From assembly GCA_029861865.1 (NCBI GenBank), contig JAOTYL010000009.1, forward strand, positions 1-64,000: a stretch of DNA of 64,000 nt, written 5' to 3'. Source of the stretch: Myxococcales bacterium. Lineage in GTDB: Bacteria; Myxococcota_A; Polyangia; Polyangiales; Houyiibacteriaceae. Under the pieces are notes generated by a model. That model was given only the letters and a program-made list of their open reading frames with translations, had not been told where the DNA came from and ran no database searches. The position numbers and the translations under genes are program-made. Below, piece by piece: positions 9,700-18,303 of the stretch (the stretch's first letter is position 1; each line of letters opens with the position of its first letter).

Positions 9700-9757
9700 G
9701 CGATAGTGTGGGGGCGGTGGGGCGGGACAAATTGACGGGCCGTAGGCCCGACCGGGA

Positions 9758-10684
9758 TCACCCCAAAACCTTCTTGGCCCGTTCGAAGCGAGCGGCGCGA
9801 GCCTTTGAAGCGACCTGCAGCAGGGGTTGATCACGCTCCCAGCGATCTCGTTCGTCCCCCGGCGCGCTGTCCAAGAGCCGCGCGAGGTCTTCGCCCGCGA
9901 CGAGACGTGTCACGCGCTGGTAGACCCCATGGAGCGCAATGTGTACGCGTGGATCGAGTGGCGAGGCGTCCCGCAAGCGATCGAGAGCGACGAGGTCTGC
10001 GCTGAGCTCTGCGATCAGAGTCGTCGGCGCCTGCGCTCGGCGAGCCAAACCGACCAGGTAGCCCAAGGTCGCTCCGACGACGTGGATATCCTCGATAGTC
10101 CGGAAGGGCTTCACGTAATCGAGATAGCCGTCTCCCGACAGACGCTCGCTTTCAAGAACCTCGACCGCCTCGAGCCGGACACTCGTGTGAGGGACTTCGG
10201 GCACGAAGGGAGTTTCTGGCAGCTTCTGAAGCACGACACCTTGACGGCTCGCGGGGATCTGCACGACGGCTAGATCGGGCCGGCCGTCGGGCTTCTCGCC
10301 CACCCTGGCCACGATGAGGAGCGTCTCGGCAAGGGTTCCAAAGGTGACGAAGGTCTTCGTGCCGCGCAGCTCGTAGCGGTCGCCTTTGCGCTCGAGCGTC
10401 GTCTCGATGGCGCGGGGGCTGTTCCCGGTGGCTTCGGTGACACAGAGCGCGCAGGGAAGGCGTACACCAGCGACCATGTGCTCGAGGGCCGCCGGGTAAC
10501 CGACCGCGAACGCGAACCCGAGGCGGTCCACGCGCGAGGCCACCGCGACGGCTGCCGTAAACGGAGACGCACCCGAGGAGCGCTCACGCCCGTACGCCTC
10601 CCAGACCTCGGCGAGGCTTCGTTTTCGCTCGGCGCTGGCGTCCCCCTTCAGGACGTCGAGCAGCGGCAGCCCGGTTACATCCAC
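9758..10684 (-). CDS. Short acyl-CoA dehydrogenase-like protein
   Basis: This 308-residue protein carries the middle beta domain of acyl-CoA dehydrogenases: CVTEATGNSPRAIETTLE followed by GDRYELRGTKTFVT. The usual family length is about 380 residues, and here both helical domains are short. The C-terminal half (from FRTIEDIHVVGATLGYL) is hard to match to the four-helix domain, and no catalytic base can be assigned. It may be a divergent or non-catalytic family member. The start is a GTG without a good ribosome binding site. It is divergent from the rubrerythrin operon, with 187 bases between them. Confidence 0.6.
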   Translation of the reverse strand: MDVTGLPLLDVLKGDASAERKRSLAEVWEAYGRERSSGASPFTAAVAVASRVDRLGFAFAVGYPAALEHMVAGVRLPCALCVTEATGNSPRAIETTLERKGDRYELRGTKTFVTFGTLAETLLIVARVGEKPDGRPDLAVVQIPASRQGVVLQKLPETPFVPEVPHTSVRLEAVEVLESERLSGDGYLDYVKPFRTIEDIHVVGATLGYLVGLARRAQAPTTLIAELSADLVALDRLRDASPLDPRVHIALHGVYQRVTRLVAGEDLARLLDSAPGDERDRWERDQPLLQVASKARAARFERAKKVLG

Positions 10685-10749
10685 CGCCGGAAGGTAGCAT
10701 CCGACCGGCCAGACTTGGAGTCGGCAACGAAATGCCGTTGCTCGACGTC

Positions 10750-10775
10750 ATGTCGTCAACGACATCGCGTTGACG
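10750..10775. promoter_or_regulatory. Overlapping palindromes upstream of the rubrerythrin operon
   Basis: Two perfect inverted repeats overlap here. ATGTCGT and ACGACAT (10750-10756 and 10759-10765) are separated by two bases. CGTCAACG and CGTTGACG (10754-10761 and 10768-10775) are separated by six. The site lies in the 187-base gap between divergent genes, about 100 bases before the rubrerythrin start, and is a good candidate operator. The cognate regulator is not encoded next to it and is unknown. Confidence 0.5.
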
Positions 10776-10871
10776 CCCGCCGCAAGACCCGGGATAACTC
10801 CAGTTCCCGGCTGGCACGAAGCGTGCTTCGTCGAGCCGCAGGCAAGCACCACATCGGAGGAAATAGAAGCC

Positions 10872-11291
10872 ATGTCAGAGCTCAAGGGCACCAAGACCCA
10901 CCAAAACCTCAAAGACGCATTCGCAGGCGAGTCCCAGGCGAACCGCCGCTACCTCTACTTCGCGAAGGTCGCGGACGTCGAAGGGTATCCCCAGGTCGCG
11001 GGGAACTTCCGGGAAACGGCCGAGGGGGAAACAGGCCATGCGCACGGTCACCTCGACTACCTGAAGAAGGTCGGCGATCCGGCAACGGACCTGCCGATCG
11101 GCGACACCGCGCTCAACCTCGCGGCCGCCGTTGCCGGCGAGACCCACGAGTACACCGATATGTATCCGGGGATGGCCAAGACAGCGCGACAGGAGGGCTT
11201 CGACGAGATCGCGGATTGGTTCGAAACCTTGGCCAAGGCAGAAAAGTCGCACGCTGGGCGTTTTCAGTCGCTGCTCGACGACATCTCCTAG
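10872..11291 (+). CDS. Rubrerythrin family protein, ferritin-like domain only
   Basis: The ATG at 10872 follows a strong GGAGGAAATAG ribosome binding site, which fixes the start; the frame is open further upstream. The 139-residue protein is a four-helix di-iron ferritin-like domain with [38 protein letters not shown] and AEKSHAGRF supplying the Glu and His ligands. The rubredoxin-like domain of classical rubrerythrin is absent. It probably reduces peroxide or handles iron, taking electrons from a partner. The Fe-S oxidoreductase and DUF3501 genes follow, a recurrent association in proteobacteria. Confidence 0.92.
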   Translation: MSELKGTKTHQNLKDAFAGESQANRRYLYFAKVADVEGYPQVAGNFRETAEGETGHAHGHLDYLKKVGDPATDLPIGDTALNLAAAVAGETHEYTDMYPGMAKTARQEGFDEIADWFETLAKAEKSHAGRFQSLLDDIS

Positions 11292-11339
11292 CCATTGGCA
11301 CGCGTGGGCGAAGAAGCCGACAAGAGACAGATCTCGTAC

Positions 11340-12695
11340 ATGCCGACCGACGGGTTGAGCTACGACCCGACCGAAGAGAAGTACTGGGATAAAGACGCGC
11401 TCGATAAGGAAGTCGAGCGCGTCTTCGAGGTCTGTCACGGCTGCCGCATGTGCTTCAAGTACTGCGACTCGTTTCCGATCCTTTTTTCAGCGATCGACGA
11501 AGAGCACGACGGTAACGTGAACAAACTCACCGCGCTCGACACGCAGCGGGTGATGGACGCGTGTTATCAGTGCAAGCTTTGCGAGGTGCAGTGCCCGTAT
11601 ACCCCGCGGGACGGGCACGAATTTGAAGTCGACTTTCCGAAGCTCGTCCACCGCTACACGGCGATTCGGCGCAGAAAGCATGAGGCGCCGCACAAGTTGC
11701 GATTGAAGGTGTTGGAAGATCCCGATCGGGCCGGGGCCTTCGCCCGGGCGAGCTTCGGCGTTGCCAACGTGATGAATCGCGTGAGCATCCATCGATGGTT
11801 CTTGGAAAAGCTCGTCGGGATCGATCGTCGGAAGCTCCTTCCAGACTTCGCCCAGACGACCTTCGAGTCGTGGGCACGCGGGGCCGGGCTGATGAACAAA
11901 GGGGTCGGAGGCGAGGTCGTGCTTTTCCAGACCTGCTACGTGCAAGCCAACGAGCCGCAGATCGGCATGGATACCATCGAGGTGTTCGAGAAGAACGGCG
12001 TCGACGTGCGATGTGAACGCGGACTCGAATGTTGCGGCATGCCGGCGTGGGAGGGCGGCAACCTCGAGCTGCTTCTCAAAAAAGCGCACGTCAATCTCGA
12101 CCGATTGCTTCCCTACGTCGAAGCGGGCGCCAAGGTCGTGGCCATCAACCCGACGTGCTCGATGATGCTGCGTCGCGAGTGGCCCGAGCTCCTCGAAGGC
12201 GAAGACCGCGCCAGGGCAAAGAGGCTAGCCGAAGCGGTGGCCGACCCGAACGAGTTCCTTTGGTCCCTTCGCAACGAGCCACGATTCAACACCGATTTCA
12301 AGAGCTCCCCGGGCACACCGGTCGCCTATCACGCACCTTGCCATTTGCGCACCCAGGGCGTGGGCTTCAAAGGACGAGATCTTTTGCGTAAGATTCCCGG
12401 CGTGAGCCCGGCGACCATCATGGAATGCTGCGGACACGATGGCACTCACGCGATGACCGTCGAAGGGTTCGAGTACTCGATTAGGGCGGGACAGAAGGCT
12501 TTTGACGGGATGAAAGAAATCGACGCGGAGATATGGTCGACCGACTGCCCGCTCGCGGCGATTCAGTTCCAGCAGCACGCAGGCGTCAAGCCGATGCATC
12601 CGATGTCGATCCTCGCACGGGCGTATCGGGAGGACGGCTTCGCGTCGCCGAAGGCCCTGCCCGGGACCCCAACGCCGGAGGGACGATCATCATGA
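11340..12695 (+). CDS. Fe-S oxidoreductase (heterodisulfide reductase / GlpC-like)
   Basis: Two [4Fe-4S] motifs lie near the N-terminus: CHGCRMCFKYC (Cys 32, 35, 38, 42) and CYQCKLCEVQCP. Two CCG-type cysteine regions follow (CYVQANEP...CCGMPAWEGG, then CHLRTQG...CCGHDGTHAM), so the layout is that of HdrD/GlpC-type electron-transfer proteins. About 451 residues. The start is uncertain: ATG 11340 is used here, but in-frame GTG 11304 and TTG 11295 would close the gap to the rubrerythrin gene. It overlaps the next gene by ATGA. It likely passes electrons to or from the rubrerythrin. Confidence 0.88.
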   Translation: MPTDGLSYDPTEEKYWDKDALDKEVERVFEVCHGCRMCFKYCDSFPILFSAIDEEHDGNVNKLTALDTQRVMDACYQCKLCEVQCPYTPRDGHEFEVDFPKLVHRYTAIRRRKHEAPHKLRLKVLEDPDRAGAFARASFGVANVMNRVSIHRWFLEKLVGIDRRKLLPDFAQTTFESWARGAGLMNKGVGGEVVLFQTCYVQANEPQIGMDTIEVFEKNGVDVRCERGLECCGMPAWEGGNLELLLKKAHVNLDRLLPYVEAGAKVVAINPTCSMMLRREWPELLEGEDRARAKRLAEAVADPNEFLWSLRNEPRFNTDFKSSPGTPVAYHAPCHLRTQGVGFKGRDLLRKIPGVSPATIMECCGHDGTHAMTVEGFEYSIRAGQKAFDGMKEIDAEIWSTDCPLAAIQFQQHAGVKPMHPMSILARAYREDGFASPKALPGTPTPEGRSS

Positions 12696-13243
12696 AGCCA
12701 ATCGAACGGGGGGAGATTCTCGACTATGTCACTTACGGCGAAAGAAGGGACGCGATTCGGGCCGACGCGCTCCAGGCCAAATCCGAGCGTCGCATCATCG
12801 TGGGCGAGCACTTCACGTTCTTGTTCGAGAACCACGAAACCGTGCGTTATCAGATTCAAGAAATGATGCGCGTCGAGAAGATCGTCAAAGAAAATGATAT
12901 CGAGCACGAGATCAAGACCTACAACGAGCTCATCCATCCGGCGGGGTCGCTCGGTTGCACCCTCTTGATCGGGATCGACGACCCGGCCGAGCGAGACGCG
13001 AAACTCAAAGCGTGGATCGGGCTCAATGACCACATCTATGCAAAGCTCCCTGACGGCACGCGTGTGAAACCGACCTGGGACCCTCGACAGGTGGGCGATA
13101 CCCGGTTGTCGTCCGTCCAGTACCTCACCTTCGAGCTCGGGCCCGAAGCACCGATCGCCATCGGCATCGACATGCCGGGGATCGAGGCCGAAACCGAGCT
13201 ATCGGACGCCCAACGCGAGGCGCTAGGCCGGGACTTGGCTTAG
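12692..13243 (+). CDS. DUF3501 family protein
   Basis: The 183-residue protein begins MKPIERGEILDYVTYGERRD and contains FENHETVRYQIQEMMRVE and EIKTYNELIHPAGSLGCTL, features of the DUF3501 family. No catalytic or metal motif is obvious and there is no signal peptide. Its ATG overlaps the stop of the Fe-S oxidoreductase gene (ATGA), so translation is coupled. Family members are typically found with rubrerythrin and an Fe-S oxidoreductase, as here, which suggests a shared function in oxidative stress or iron handling. The biochemical role is unknown. Confidence 0.9.
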   Translation: MKPIERGEILDYVTYGERRDAIRADALQAKSERRIIVGEHFTFLFENHETVRYQIQEMMRVEKIVKENDIEHEIKTYNELIHPAGSLGCTLLIGIDDPAERDAKLKAWIGLNDHIYAKLPDGTRVKPTWDPRQVGDTRLSSVQYLTFELGPEAPIAIGIDMPGIEAETELSDAQREALGRDLA

Positions 13244-13264
13244 GCGCCGTCGACGACTGAGCGA

Positions 13265-16096
13265 CTAGGGCGCAAAAAAGATCGGGTTGGTCACCCCGAA
13301 TGGGAGTCGGCCCGGGTGAACTGGATCGAGGGTTTGCGCTTGATTGTTGCGACTCTCGATCGTCGGATCGTAGGCGCCCCGTGCGTGGAATACGACCCAG
13401 TCGGTGCCGTCGGGCACCTCGACCACGTCCAAGAAGCGGGACACCGACAGGTTGTCGATCGCCATACCGGTCGCGATGACTTCATTCGTGATGACTTTGT
13501 TGGAGCTCCTCCACATCTCGATGAGCTCGACGTTCCCAACCCAGAGCGGGGCCTGAACCTGAATCTCGATCGGGTAGGGGCCTGGGCCTGTGATCGTGTC
13601 TCCCGGCTGCACTCCTTCACTCGTCGGGCGAATGTAGATGCCGCCGTTGATCACCGAACGGCCGTTCCTGATGAGATTCTTCATCGTCTGCGGCGGGTCG
13701 GTGCCGGCCCGAAACGTTTCTGGATCATCGTCCGTTCCCACAAACACGCAGGTTCGCGGATAGCCTACCGGACTGCCGTCCATGATGATGTGGCTATCGG
13801 ACGACCCCACAGCGAACATGCCGTTGGGTCTTTCGTCGCTGTTCAGCAGACCGAACCAATCGTCGACCGTGCCGATCTCGCCGCTGTTGTCTTCCAGCGG
13901 AGGTCCCGGCCAGATCCGGCCAGCGTCTTGCTTGTTTTCGGCAAACGAGCGGTCGTTGAAGACCTCGACGACTTGGAACTCACGGTCCCACCATGTTTCG
14001 GGGTCGATGTCTGTGCGCTGGATCGTGTCGGTGACTGGGTCGTAATCGACGCCGCCCGCGTTGGTGAAGGCGTTTGTACCGGAGAAGTAGTAGAAGCCGA
14101 TAAGCTCACCGAAGCTGCCTGCGGTGCCCGGCCTGGGGCGTGGGTGAAAGATGATCACCTCGGCTTGTCTGGCGCGCGCGTCGTTCATCACCCGAACGGG
14201 TTCAAAGATCTCCACGGCGCCCGACGCGTCGAACCCGCTCCACAAAACGGCGCCATCATTCGGCACGGCGGGGTCGAGGTCAGGCTCCATCGGAAAGGCG
14301 CCGAAATGACCAAACGACTGAGTTGTCAGCTCGAGCGCCGAAAACCCATACATCCACGCCCCGAGGCCTAGCGAAGCCACCACGGGCTCGAAGCCCACGA
14401 CGAACTCGTGATCGGTCCGTACCGGAAGCTCGACGCCGTCACCGGCTGCGGCCATCAACTTGAATTCCGGCGCATCGGTCGCGTCGGGCGAGCGATGGGT
14501 ATGGATATGGAAGTCCCCGCACATGACGCCCGTCGAATCGACGACGCGGGTGAGCTGGGCGTTCACGTCTCTGACTTCGCCAGCAGCAACGTCCGTGACA
14601 ACCGTATCGACGATGTCGTATTCGTAGCCACGCGACACGACGACCCGATGGTCGCCCGGCGGCACGCTCAAGACCGCCTGTCCGTCGGTCGGAAAGACCA
14701 CGTGGAGGCGATCGTTACGGGGTACGAAGGGCTCGCCGAACCTGCTCGGGGGCTGAAACACGTCCGCGCCGTCGGGGGACATCACCTGCACGCGAACCGG
14801 AAGCGGCATGCTCGAAGCATCGGTAGCCGTGACCCGGATGGCACCCTTTTCCGGAAGCATCAAATCGGCGGATGCGCTCGCGACGTCGACCATCACCGGA
14901 GGCTCCGAAATTCCATCGCCCCGCCGATAGGCAACGAGTTGAACCTCTTGGCCTGCCGGGACGCTCACCGAATACGAGCCGTCGGCGCCGCTGGTCGATC
15001 GGGTCAGATAGACGGGATCAGCGCCCGTGGTCTCGGCGTGCACCCGAACCCCTTCGGCGGGGGTAGTATCCGCGTGACGTACCGTACCGGTGATCGTCCG
15101 GGTCGACTCCCCCTTGTTGCGCGCGATCGCCTGGAGCAGACCATCGATCCCGGGCGACCCGACGTGAACCTGCACGAGGTGCTCCCGTTTGTCGGGTTCG
15201 AACTCGATCGGCTGTTTTCTGTTGAGCGGCAAGATGCCGGAGACCTCGGGGTCGGTGATCCCGAAACCAGCCCCGAGCTTGAGCGCGGATTCCATCGGAC
15301 CCGACGCGTCTTCGATGGCATAGCTGGCCGCGTCGTCATCGGCGAACGCCATGTAGGCATAGTCGAGGGTCAAATCGCCGGTGCCGAAGCCCTGACCGGG
15401 GACGTAGGGGTCCATGCGTCTGCCCTGAAGCATCAGATACGTCGGCTTGGTGTTGGTGAGGGCGGTGTCGACCGTGTAGTACACGTCGAGGTGCTCGGCG
15501 CCCGGTGCAAGCTCGTAGTCTACCTGGACGCGGGTGCTCTGGAAGGTCTCATCGCTCGGAGGCGGCCCTCCCAAGAGAATGCCTCCAAAAGTCGTTGGGC
15601 CGGTCGGTGAGTTCAACAGATCTTCGAGCAACGGGATCGCCCGAAGCGGCCCTTCGGCGCGGACGATCGCGGGGTTTCCATCGGTGCCATCGTTGATCAA
15701 CGAAACCGCATCGGCCGCGACGAAAAAGCGCCGCAGGCCTATGCCGAATTCGTTGAAGTCGGCGCGGTCGACGAGCTCGCCGACCTCATAGCGCGCGATG
15801 CCTGTGATGCTCCCACCGAAGGGCGAGTAGAGATCCGACACCCGAGCGTCCTCGATGATCAACGCGATGTGCTCGTTGACGAGCGCGAAATCGCCCGCTT
15901 GCCAAACGGCCAAGCCGTTTGGATCGTCCGGAAGCTGCGCTTCGGACAGGCGCCCCGCGCGAACCTCTCCGGGGCCGATGTCGAGGTCGAGCGAGTCATC
16001 CCCACCCGACCCACCGATGCCACCGGGGCCCCCGTTGTCATCACCGCCGCATCCCCACACGGCGATTCCCATGATCAAAACCAAAAGTAAACGCAT
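13265..16096 (-). CDS. Large lipoprotein with CehA/McbA-type PHP metallohydrolase domain
   Basis: The start at ATG 16096 gives a clear lipoprotein signal (MRLLLVLIMGIAVWGC) and a 943-residue product; the frame is open upstream but without a signal there. A Gly/Asp linker follows the Cys. Around residues 330-410 lies a carboxypeptidase regulatory-like beta domain (ITGTVRHADTTPAEGVRVHA, GADGSYSVSVPAG). From about residue 525 comes a PHP domain with CGDFHIHTHRSPD and VRTDHEFVVGFEPV, whose His and Asp residues should bind two or three metals. Such proteins are probably hydrolases facing the periplasm or surface; the substrate is unknown. It converges with the DUF3501 gene and diverges from htpX. 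Confidence 0.82.
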   Translation of the reverse strand: MRLLLVLIMGIAVWGCGGDDNGGPGGIGGSGGDDSLDLDIGPGEVRAGRLSEAQLPDDPNGLAVWQAGDFALVNEHIALIIEDARVSDLYSPFGGSITGIARYEVGELVDRADFNEFGIGLRRFFVAADAVSLINDGTDGNPAIVRAEGPLRAIPLLEDLLNSPTGPTTFGGILLGGPPPSDETFQSTRVQVDYELAPGAEHLDVYYTVDTALTNTKPTYLMLQGRRMDPYVPGQGFGTGDLTLDYAYMAFADDDAASYAIEDASGPMESALKLGAGFGITDPEVSGILPLNRKQPIEFEPDKREHLVQVHVGSPGIDGLLQAIARNKGESTRTITGTVRHADTTPAEGVRVHAETTGADPVYLTRSTSGADGSYSVSVPAGQEVQLVAYRRGDGISEPPVMVDVASASADLMLPEKGAIRVTATDASSMPLPVRVQVMSPDGADVFQPPSRFGEPFVPRNDRLHVVFPTDGQAVLSVPPGDHRVVVSRGYEYDIVDTVVTDVAAGEVRDVNAQLTRVVDSTGVMCGDFHIHTHRSPDATDAPEFKLMAAAGDGVELPVRTDHEFVVGFEPVVASLGLGAWMYGFSALELTTQSFGHFGAFPMEPDLDPAVPNDGAVLWSGFDASGAVEIFEPVRVMNDARARQAEVIIFHPRPRPGTAGSFGELIGFYYFSGTNAFTNAGGVDYDPVTDTIQRTDIDPETWWDREFQVVEVFNDRSFAENKQDAGRIWPGPPLEDNSGEIGTVDDWFGLLNSDERPNGMFAVGSSDSHIIMDGSPVGYPRTCVFVGTDDDPETFRAGTDPPQTMKNLIRNGRSVINGGIYIRPTSEGVQPGDTITGPGPYPIEIQVQAPLWVGNVELIEMWRSSNKVITNEVIATGMAIDNLSVSRFLDVVEVPDGTDWVVFHARGAYDPTIESRNNQAQTLDPVHPGRLPFGVTNPIFFAP

Positions 16097-16219
16097 GCGC
16101 CCTTGTACCACCGAAAGCGCACCCGTTGCCAACGGTCCCTGCAAGCCCTAGGCAGATTCGCGGCGGGAGCTTGTCGCCGCCCCGTTCCAGCCTTAAGGTC
16201 CAACCCTAGGAGAACCTGA

Positions 16220-17053
16220 ATGCTGAGAATTCTTCTGTTTTTAGCCACAAACTTCGCTGTTTTGGTCATGGCGGCCATCGCCATGTACGTCCTGACGGCG
16301 CTAGGGCTCATTCCGGCGGATGCCCCGTACACCCAGATGCTGATCTGGTGTGCCCTATTTGGCTTCGGGGGCTCGATCTTCTCGCTTGCGATTTCCAAGT
16401 GGGTGGCGAAGAAGTCGACCCGAGCGCACGTCATCGAGACGCCCTCCAACGAAATTGAGCGCTGGCTTTTGAGCACGGTCGAGCGGCAAGCCAAAGAGGC
16501 CGGCATCGGGATGCCCGAAGTCGCCGTGTTCGACTCACCCGACCCCAACGCGTTCGCAACCGGCATGTTTCGAAACAACGCCCTGGTAGCGGTGAGCACG
16601 GGCCTCTTGCGGCTGATGAACAAACAGGAGGTCGAAGCCGTTCTGGGCCATGAAATCTCTCACGTCGCCAACGGAGACATGGTGACGCTGACGTTGATCC
16701 AGGGCGTGCTCAATACGTTCGTGCTGTTCATCGCGCGAATCATCGCCAGCCAGTTCGATCGAGGGCGTTTCCTCATTTACATGGCGCTGCAGATGGTCTT
16801 CGGGATCCTCGCGAGCATCATCGTCGCCTGGTTCTCGAGGCGTCGTGAGTTCCGGGCCGATGCGGGTGGGGCCGCGCTCGAAAGCCCCGGAGCCATGGCG
16901 GCCGCGCTCAATCGACTGCGCACCATGCGGGACGCGCCCTCTCAGCTCCCCGACAACCTGACCGCCTTCGGGATCCGAGGCGAAGGGATGCTCAAGCTCA
17001 TGGCGACACACCCCCCGCTCGAAGAACGAATCGCCCGCCTCCAAGCACAATAA
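16220..17053 (+). CDS. htpX: M48 family membrane metalloprotease HtpX
   Basis: The 277-residue protein has two N-terminal membrane segments (LRILLFLATNFAVLVMAAIAMYV and MLIWCALFGFGGSIFSLAI), the zinc motif HEISHVANGD, and the downstream Glu region SRRREFRADAGGA. Length and layout match HtpX, which degrades misfolded inner-membrane proteins. AGGAG lies seven bases before the ATG. The TAA stop is part of the left arm of a palindromic repeat shared with the convergent DUF427 gene. Confidence 0.93.
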   Translation: MLRILLFLATNFAVLVMAAIAMYVLTALGLIPADAPYTQMLIWCALFGFGGSIFSLAISKWVAKKSTRAHVIETPSNEIERWLLSTVERQAKEAGIGMPEVAVFDSPDPNAFATGMFRNNALVAVSTGLLRLMNKQEVEAVLGHEISHVANGDMVTLTLIQGVLNTFVLFIARIIASQFDRGRFLIYMALQMVFGILASIIVAWFSRRREFRADAGGAALESPGAMAAALNRLRTMRDAPSQLPDNLTAFGIRGEGMLKLMATHPPLEERIARLQAQ

Positions 17054-17073
17054 AAGGGGACTGTCCCCTTTTA
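17051..17073. repeat. Convergent-junction palindrome, copy 1
   Basis: A perfect inverted repeat: TAAAAGGGGAC, a single central T, and GTCCCCTTTTA. The outer TAA on each strand is the stop codon of the flanking gene (htpX on plus, DUF427 on minus). In RNA from either strand it can form a GC-rich hairpin followed by U residues, so a bidirectional terminator role is likely. Near-identical copies occur at 29493-29512 and 52836-52857. Confidence 0.85.
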
Positions 17074-17355
17074 CTGCTCGACGGTGACGCCCTTCCAGAA
17101 GGCGACGTGGTCTTTGATGTTGGCCGCCGCCTGCTTGGGGGCGGGGTAGAACCAGGCAGCGCTCTCGTTTCGCGCGCCATCGACGACGACGTCGTAGTAG
17201 CTGGCGGTCCCCTTCCAACCGCACACCGTCTGGTGAGCGCTCGGCTCGAAGAATTCGTCTTTGATGGTGCTTGGCGGGAAGTACACGTTCCCCTCGACGA
17301 CCTCGAATTCGTCGGATTCTGCGATGACCGTACCCTGCCAGATTGCTTTCGCCAT
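17071..17355 (-). CDS. DUF427 domain protein
   Basis: This 94-residue protein has the features of DUF427: an N-terminal beta strand IWQGTVIAES, GNVYFPPSTI, the motif CGWKGTASYYDV, and AAWFYPAPKQAA near the end. It fills the whole family domain, so it is complete. A strong AAGGAGG ribosome binding site precedes the ATG at 17355. There is no signal peptide. Function is unknown; the family is widespread and single-domain. It ends inside the palindrome shared with htpX. Confidence 0.93.
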   Translation of the reverse strand: MAKAIWQGTVIAESDEFEVVEGNVYFPPSTIKDEFFEPSAHQTVCGWKGTASYYDVVVDGARNESAAWFYPAPKQAAANIKDHVAFWKGVTVEQ

Positions 17356-17403
17356 GGATCCTCCTTCTTGCCATGACGTACCACGTTCGGTAGGACCCGT
17401 TTC

Positions 17404-18303
17404 ATGGGGGGGCGCGTATTCTTATGCTCGATGATCATCTTGGGGGTCTCGGCCGGGTGCGAGAAGGCCGAGCCGCGTCAAGAACGCATCGAAATAGCCG
17501 CGGAAGCCCGCTCCTGCGTCGAGGGAGAAGCCTGCGGGGTCGTCGAGACGAGCTGCGAGTCGCAGGGGTGTGAATGCGGCGTCGCGGTCAACGAAAAGTT
17601 CCTCCTCGAGTACCAGCAGCTGCTCGCGGAGTGCCGAGGGCAAAACGAGATCGCCGTCTGCGACTTCCAGTGCCCGACCCCGTTTGCCAAGTGCTTCAAT
17701 GGGGCCTGCGTGCTGACCGATCAGCCGGTGGAGCTGTTCAAACGTGGTCGAAGCCTTCGTGAGTCCTGCGAGAGCACGGGGGGGCGCTATGTCGGGTGCC
17801 CGGAGTGTCCGCCGAACGCGCGGTGCAAGTCATGTACCCCCTGCGAGTGCCCCACGAGCCACCGGTGGACCAAAAAGGGGTGTCGCCGCGTCGTGCGGAC
17901 CGAGCCGAGGGATATCCTGGTCGAGGTTCGGCCCCCCAAGATCAGAATGGCTCAGCCCCTCAAGGCACGCGTCCACAACGAATCCAAACGAACGATCTGG
18001 CTCAAGACGCTCTGCGGCACTCCGTTCTATCGAGCACGCAAGAAACAGGATCAATGGGAGACGGCGTATCAACTCGTTCCAAAGCGCAAGTGTAAGACCA
18101 GCGCCGTCGAGGTTCCCGCGGGCAAGGGTCGACCCTTCGTCGTCAAGACTTTGAGCAACCTCTCCGCACCATCGGGCGAGCTGACCGAGCCGGGCACGTA
18201 TCGATTCGAGCTGACTTATACCGACGGGAGCGAAAGCTTCCGTCATTATGACACCGTCTATTCGGCCGAGTTCGACGCCGTCTCGAAGCGCTCCCGCAAG
18301 TAG
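17404..18303 (+). CDS. Cys-rich putative lipoprotein of unknown function
   Basis: The 299-residue protein starts with a short signal (FLCSMIILGVSAGC) whose final AGC is an acceptable lipobox. Residues 35-160 carry about 22 Cys residues, including CESQGCECG and CPECPPNARCKSCTPCEC, suggesting a disulfide-knotted or metal-binding region. The C-terminal part (from RDILVEVRPPKIRMAQPLKARVHN) looks like an immunoglobulin-like beta sandwich similar to intracellular proteinase-inhibitor-type domains, with YRFELTYTDGSE near the end. No enzyme motif is visible. Its last 46 bases overlap the end of the convergent glutaredoxin-fusion gene. Confidence 0.7.
   Translation: MGGRVFLCSMIILGVSAGCEKAEPRQERIEIAAEARSCVEGEACGVVETSCESQGCECGVAVNEKFLLEYQQLLAECRGQNEIAVCDFQCPTPFAKCFNGACVLTDQPVELFKRGRSLRESCESTGGRYVGCPECPPNARCKSCTPCECPTSHRWTKKGCRRVVRTEPRDILVEVRPPKIRMAQPLKARVHNESKRTIWLKTLCGTPFYRARKKQDQWETAYQLVPKRKCKTSAVEVPAGKGRPFVVKTLSNLSAPSGELTEPGTYRFELTYTDGSESFRHYDTVYSAEFDAVSKRSRK

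Noticed and set aside
9736-9750. Short hairpin CGGGCC-GTA-GGCCCG as a terminator between wzc-like and acyl-CoA dehydrogenase-like genes
   Set aside because: The stem is only six pairs and no T-run follows on either strand.
14408-15610. 400-codon frame antisense to the PHP lipoprotein gene
   Set aside because: No ribosome binding site and no recognisable domain; the opposite strand encodes clear domains.
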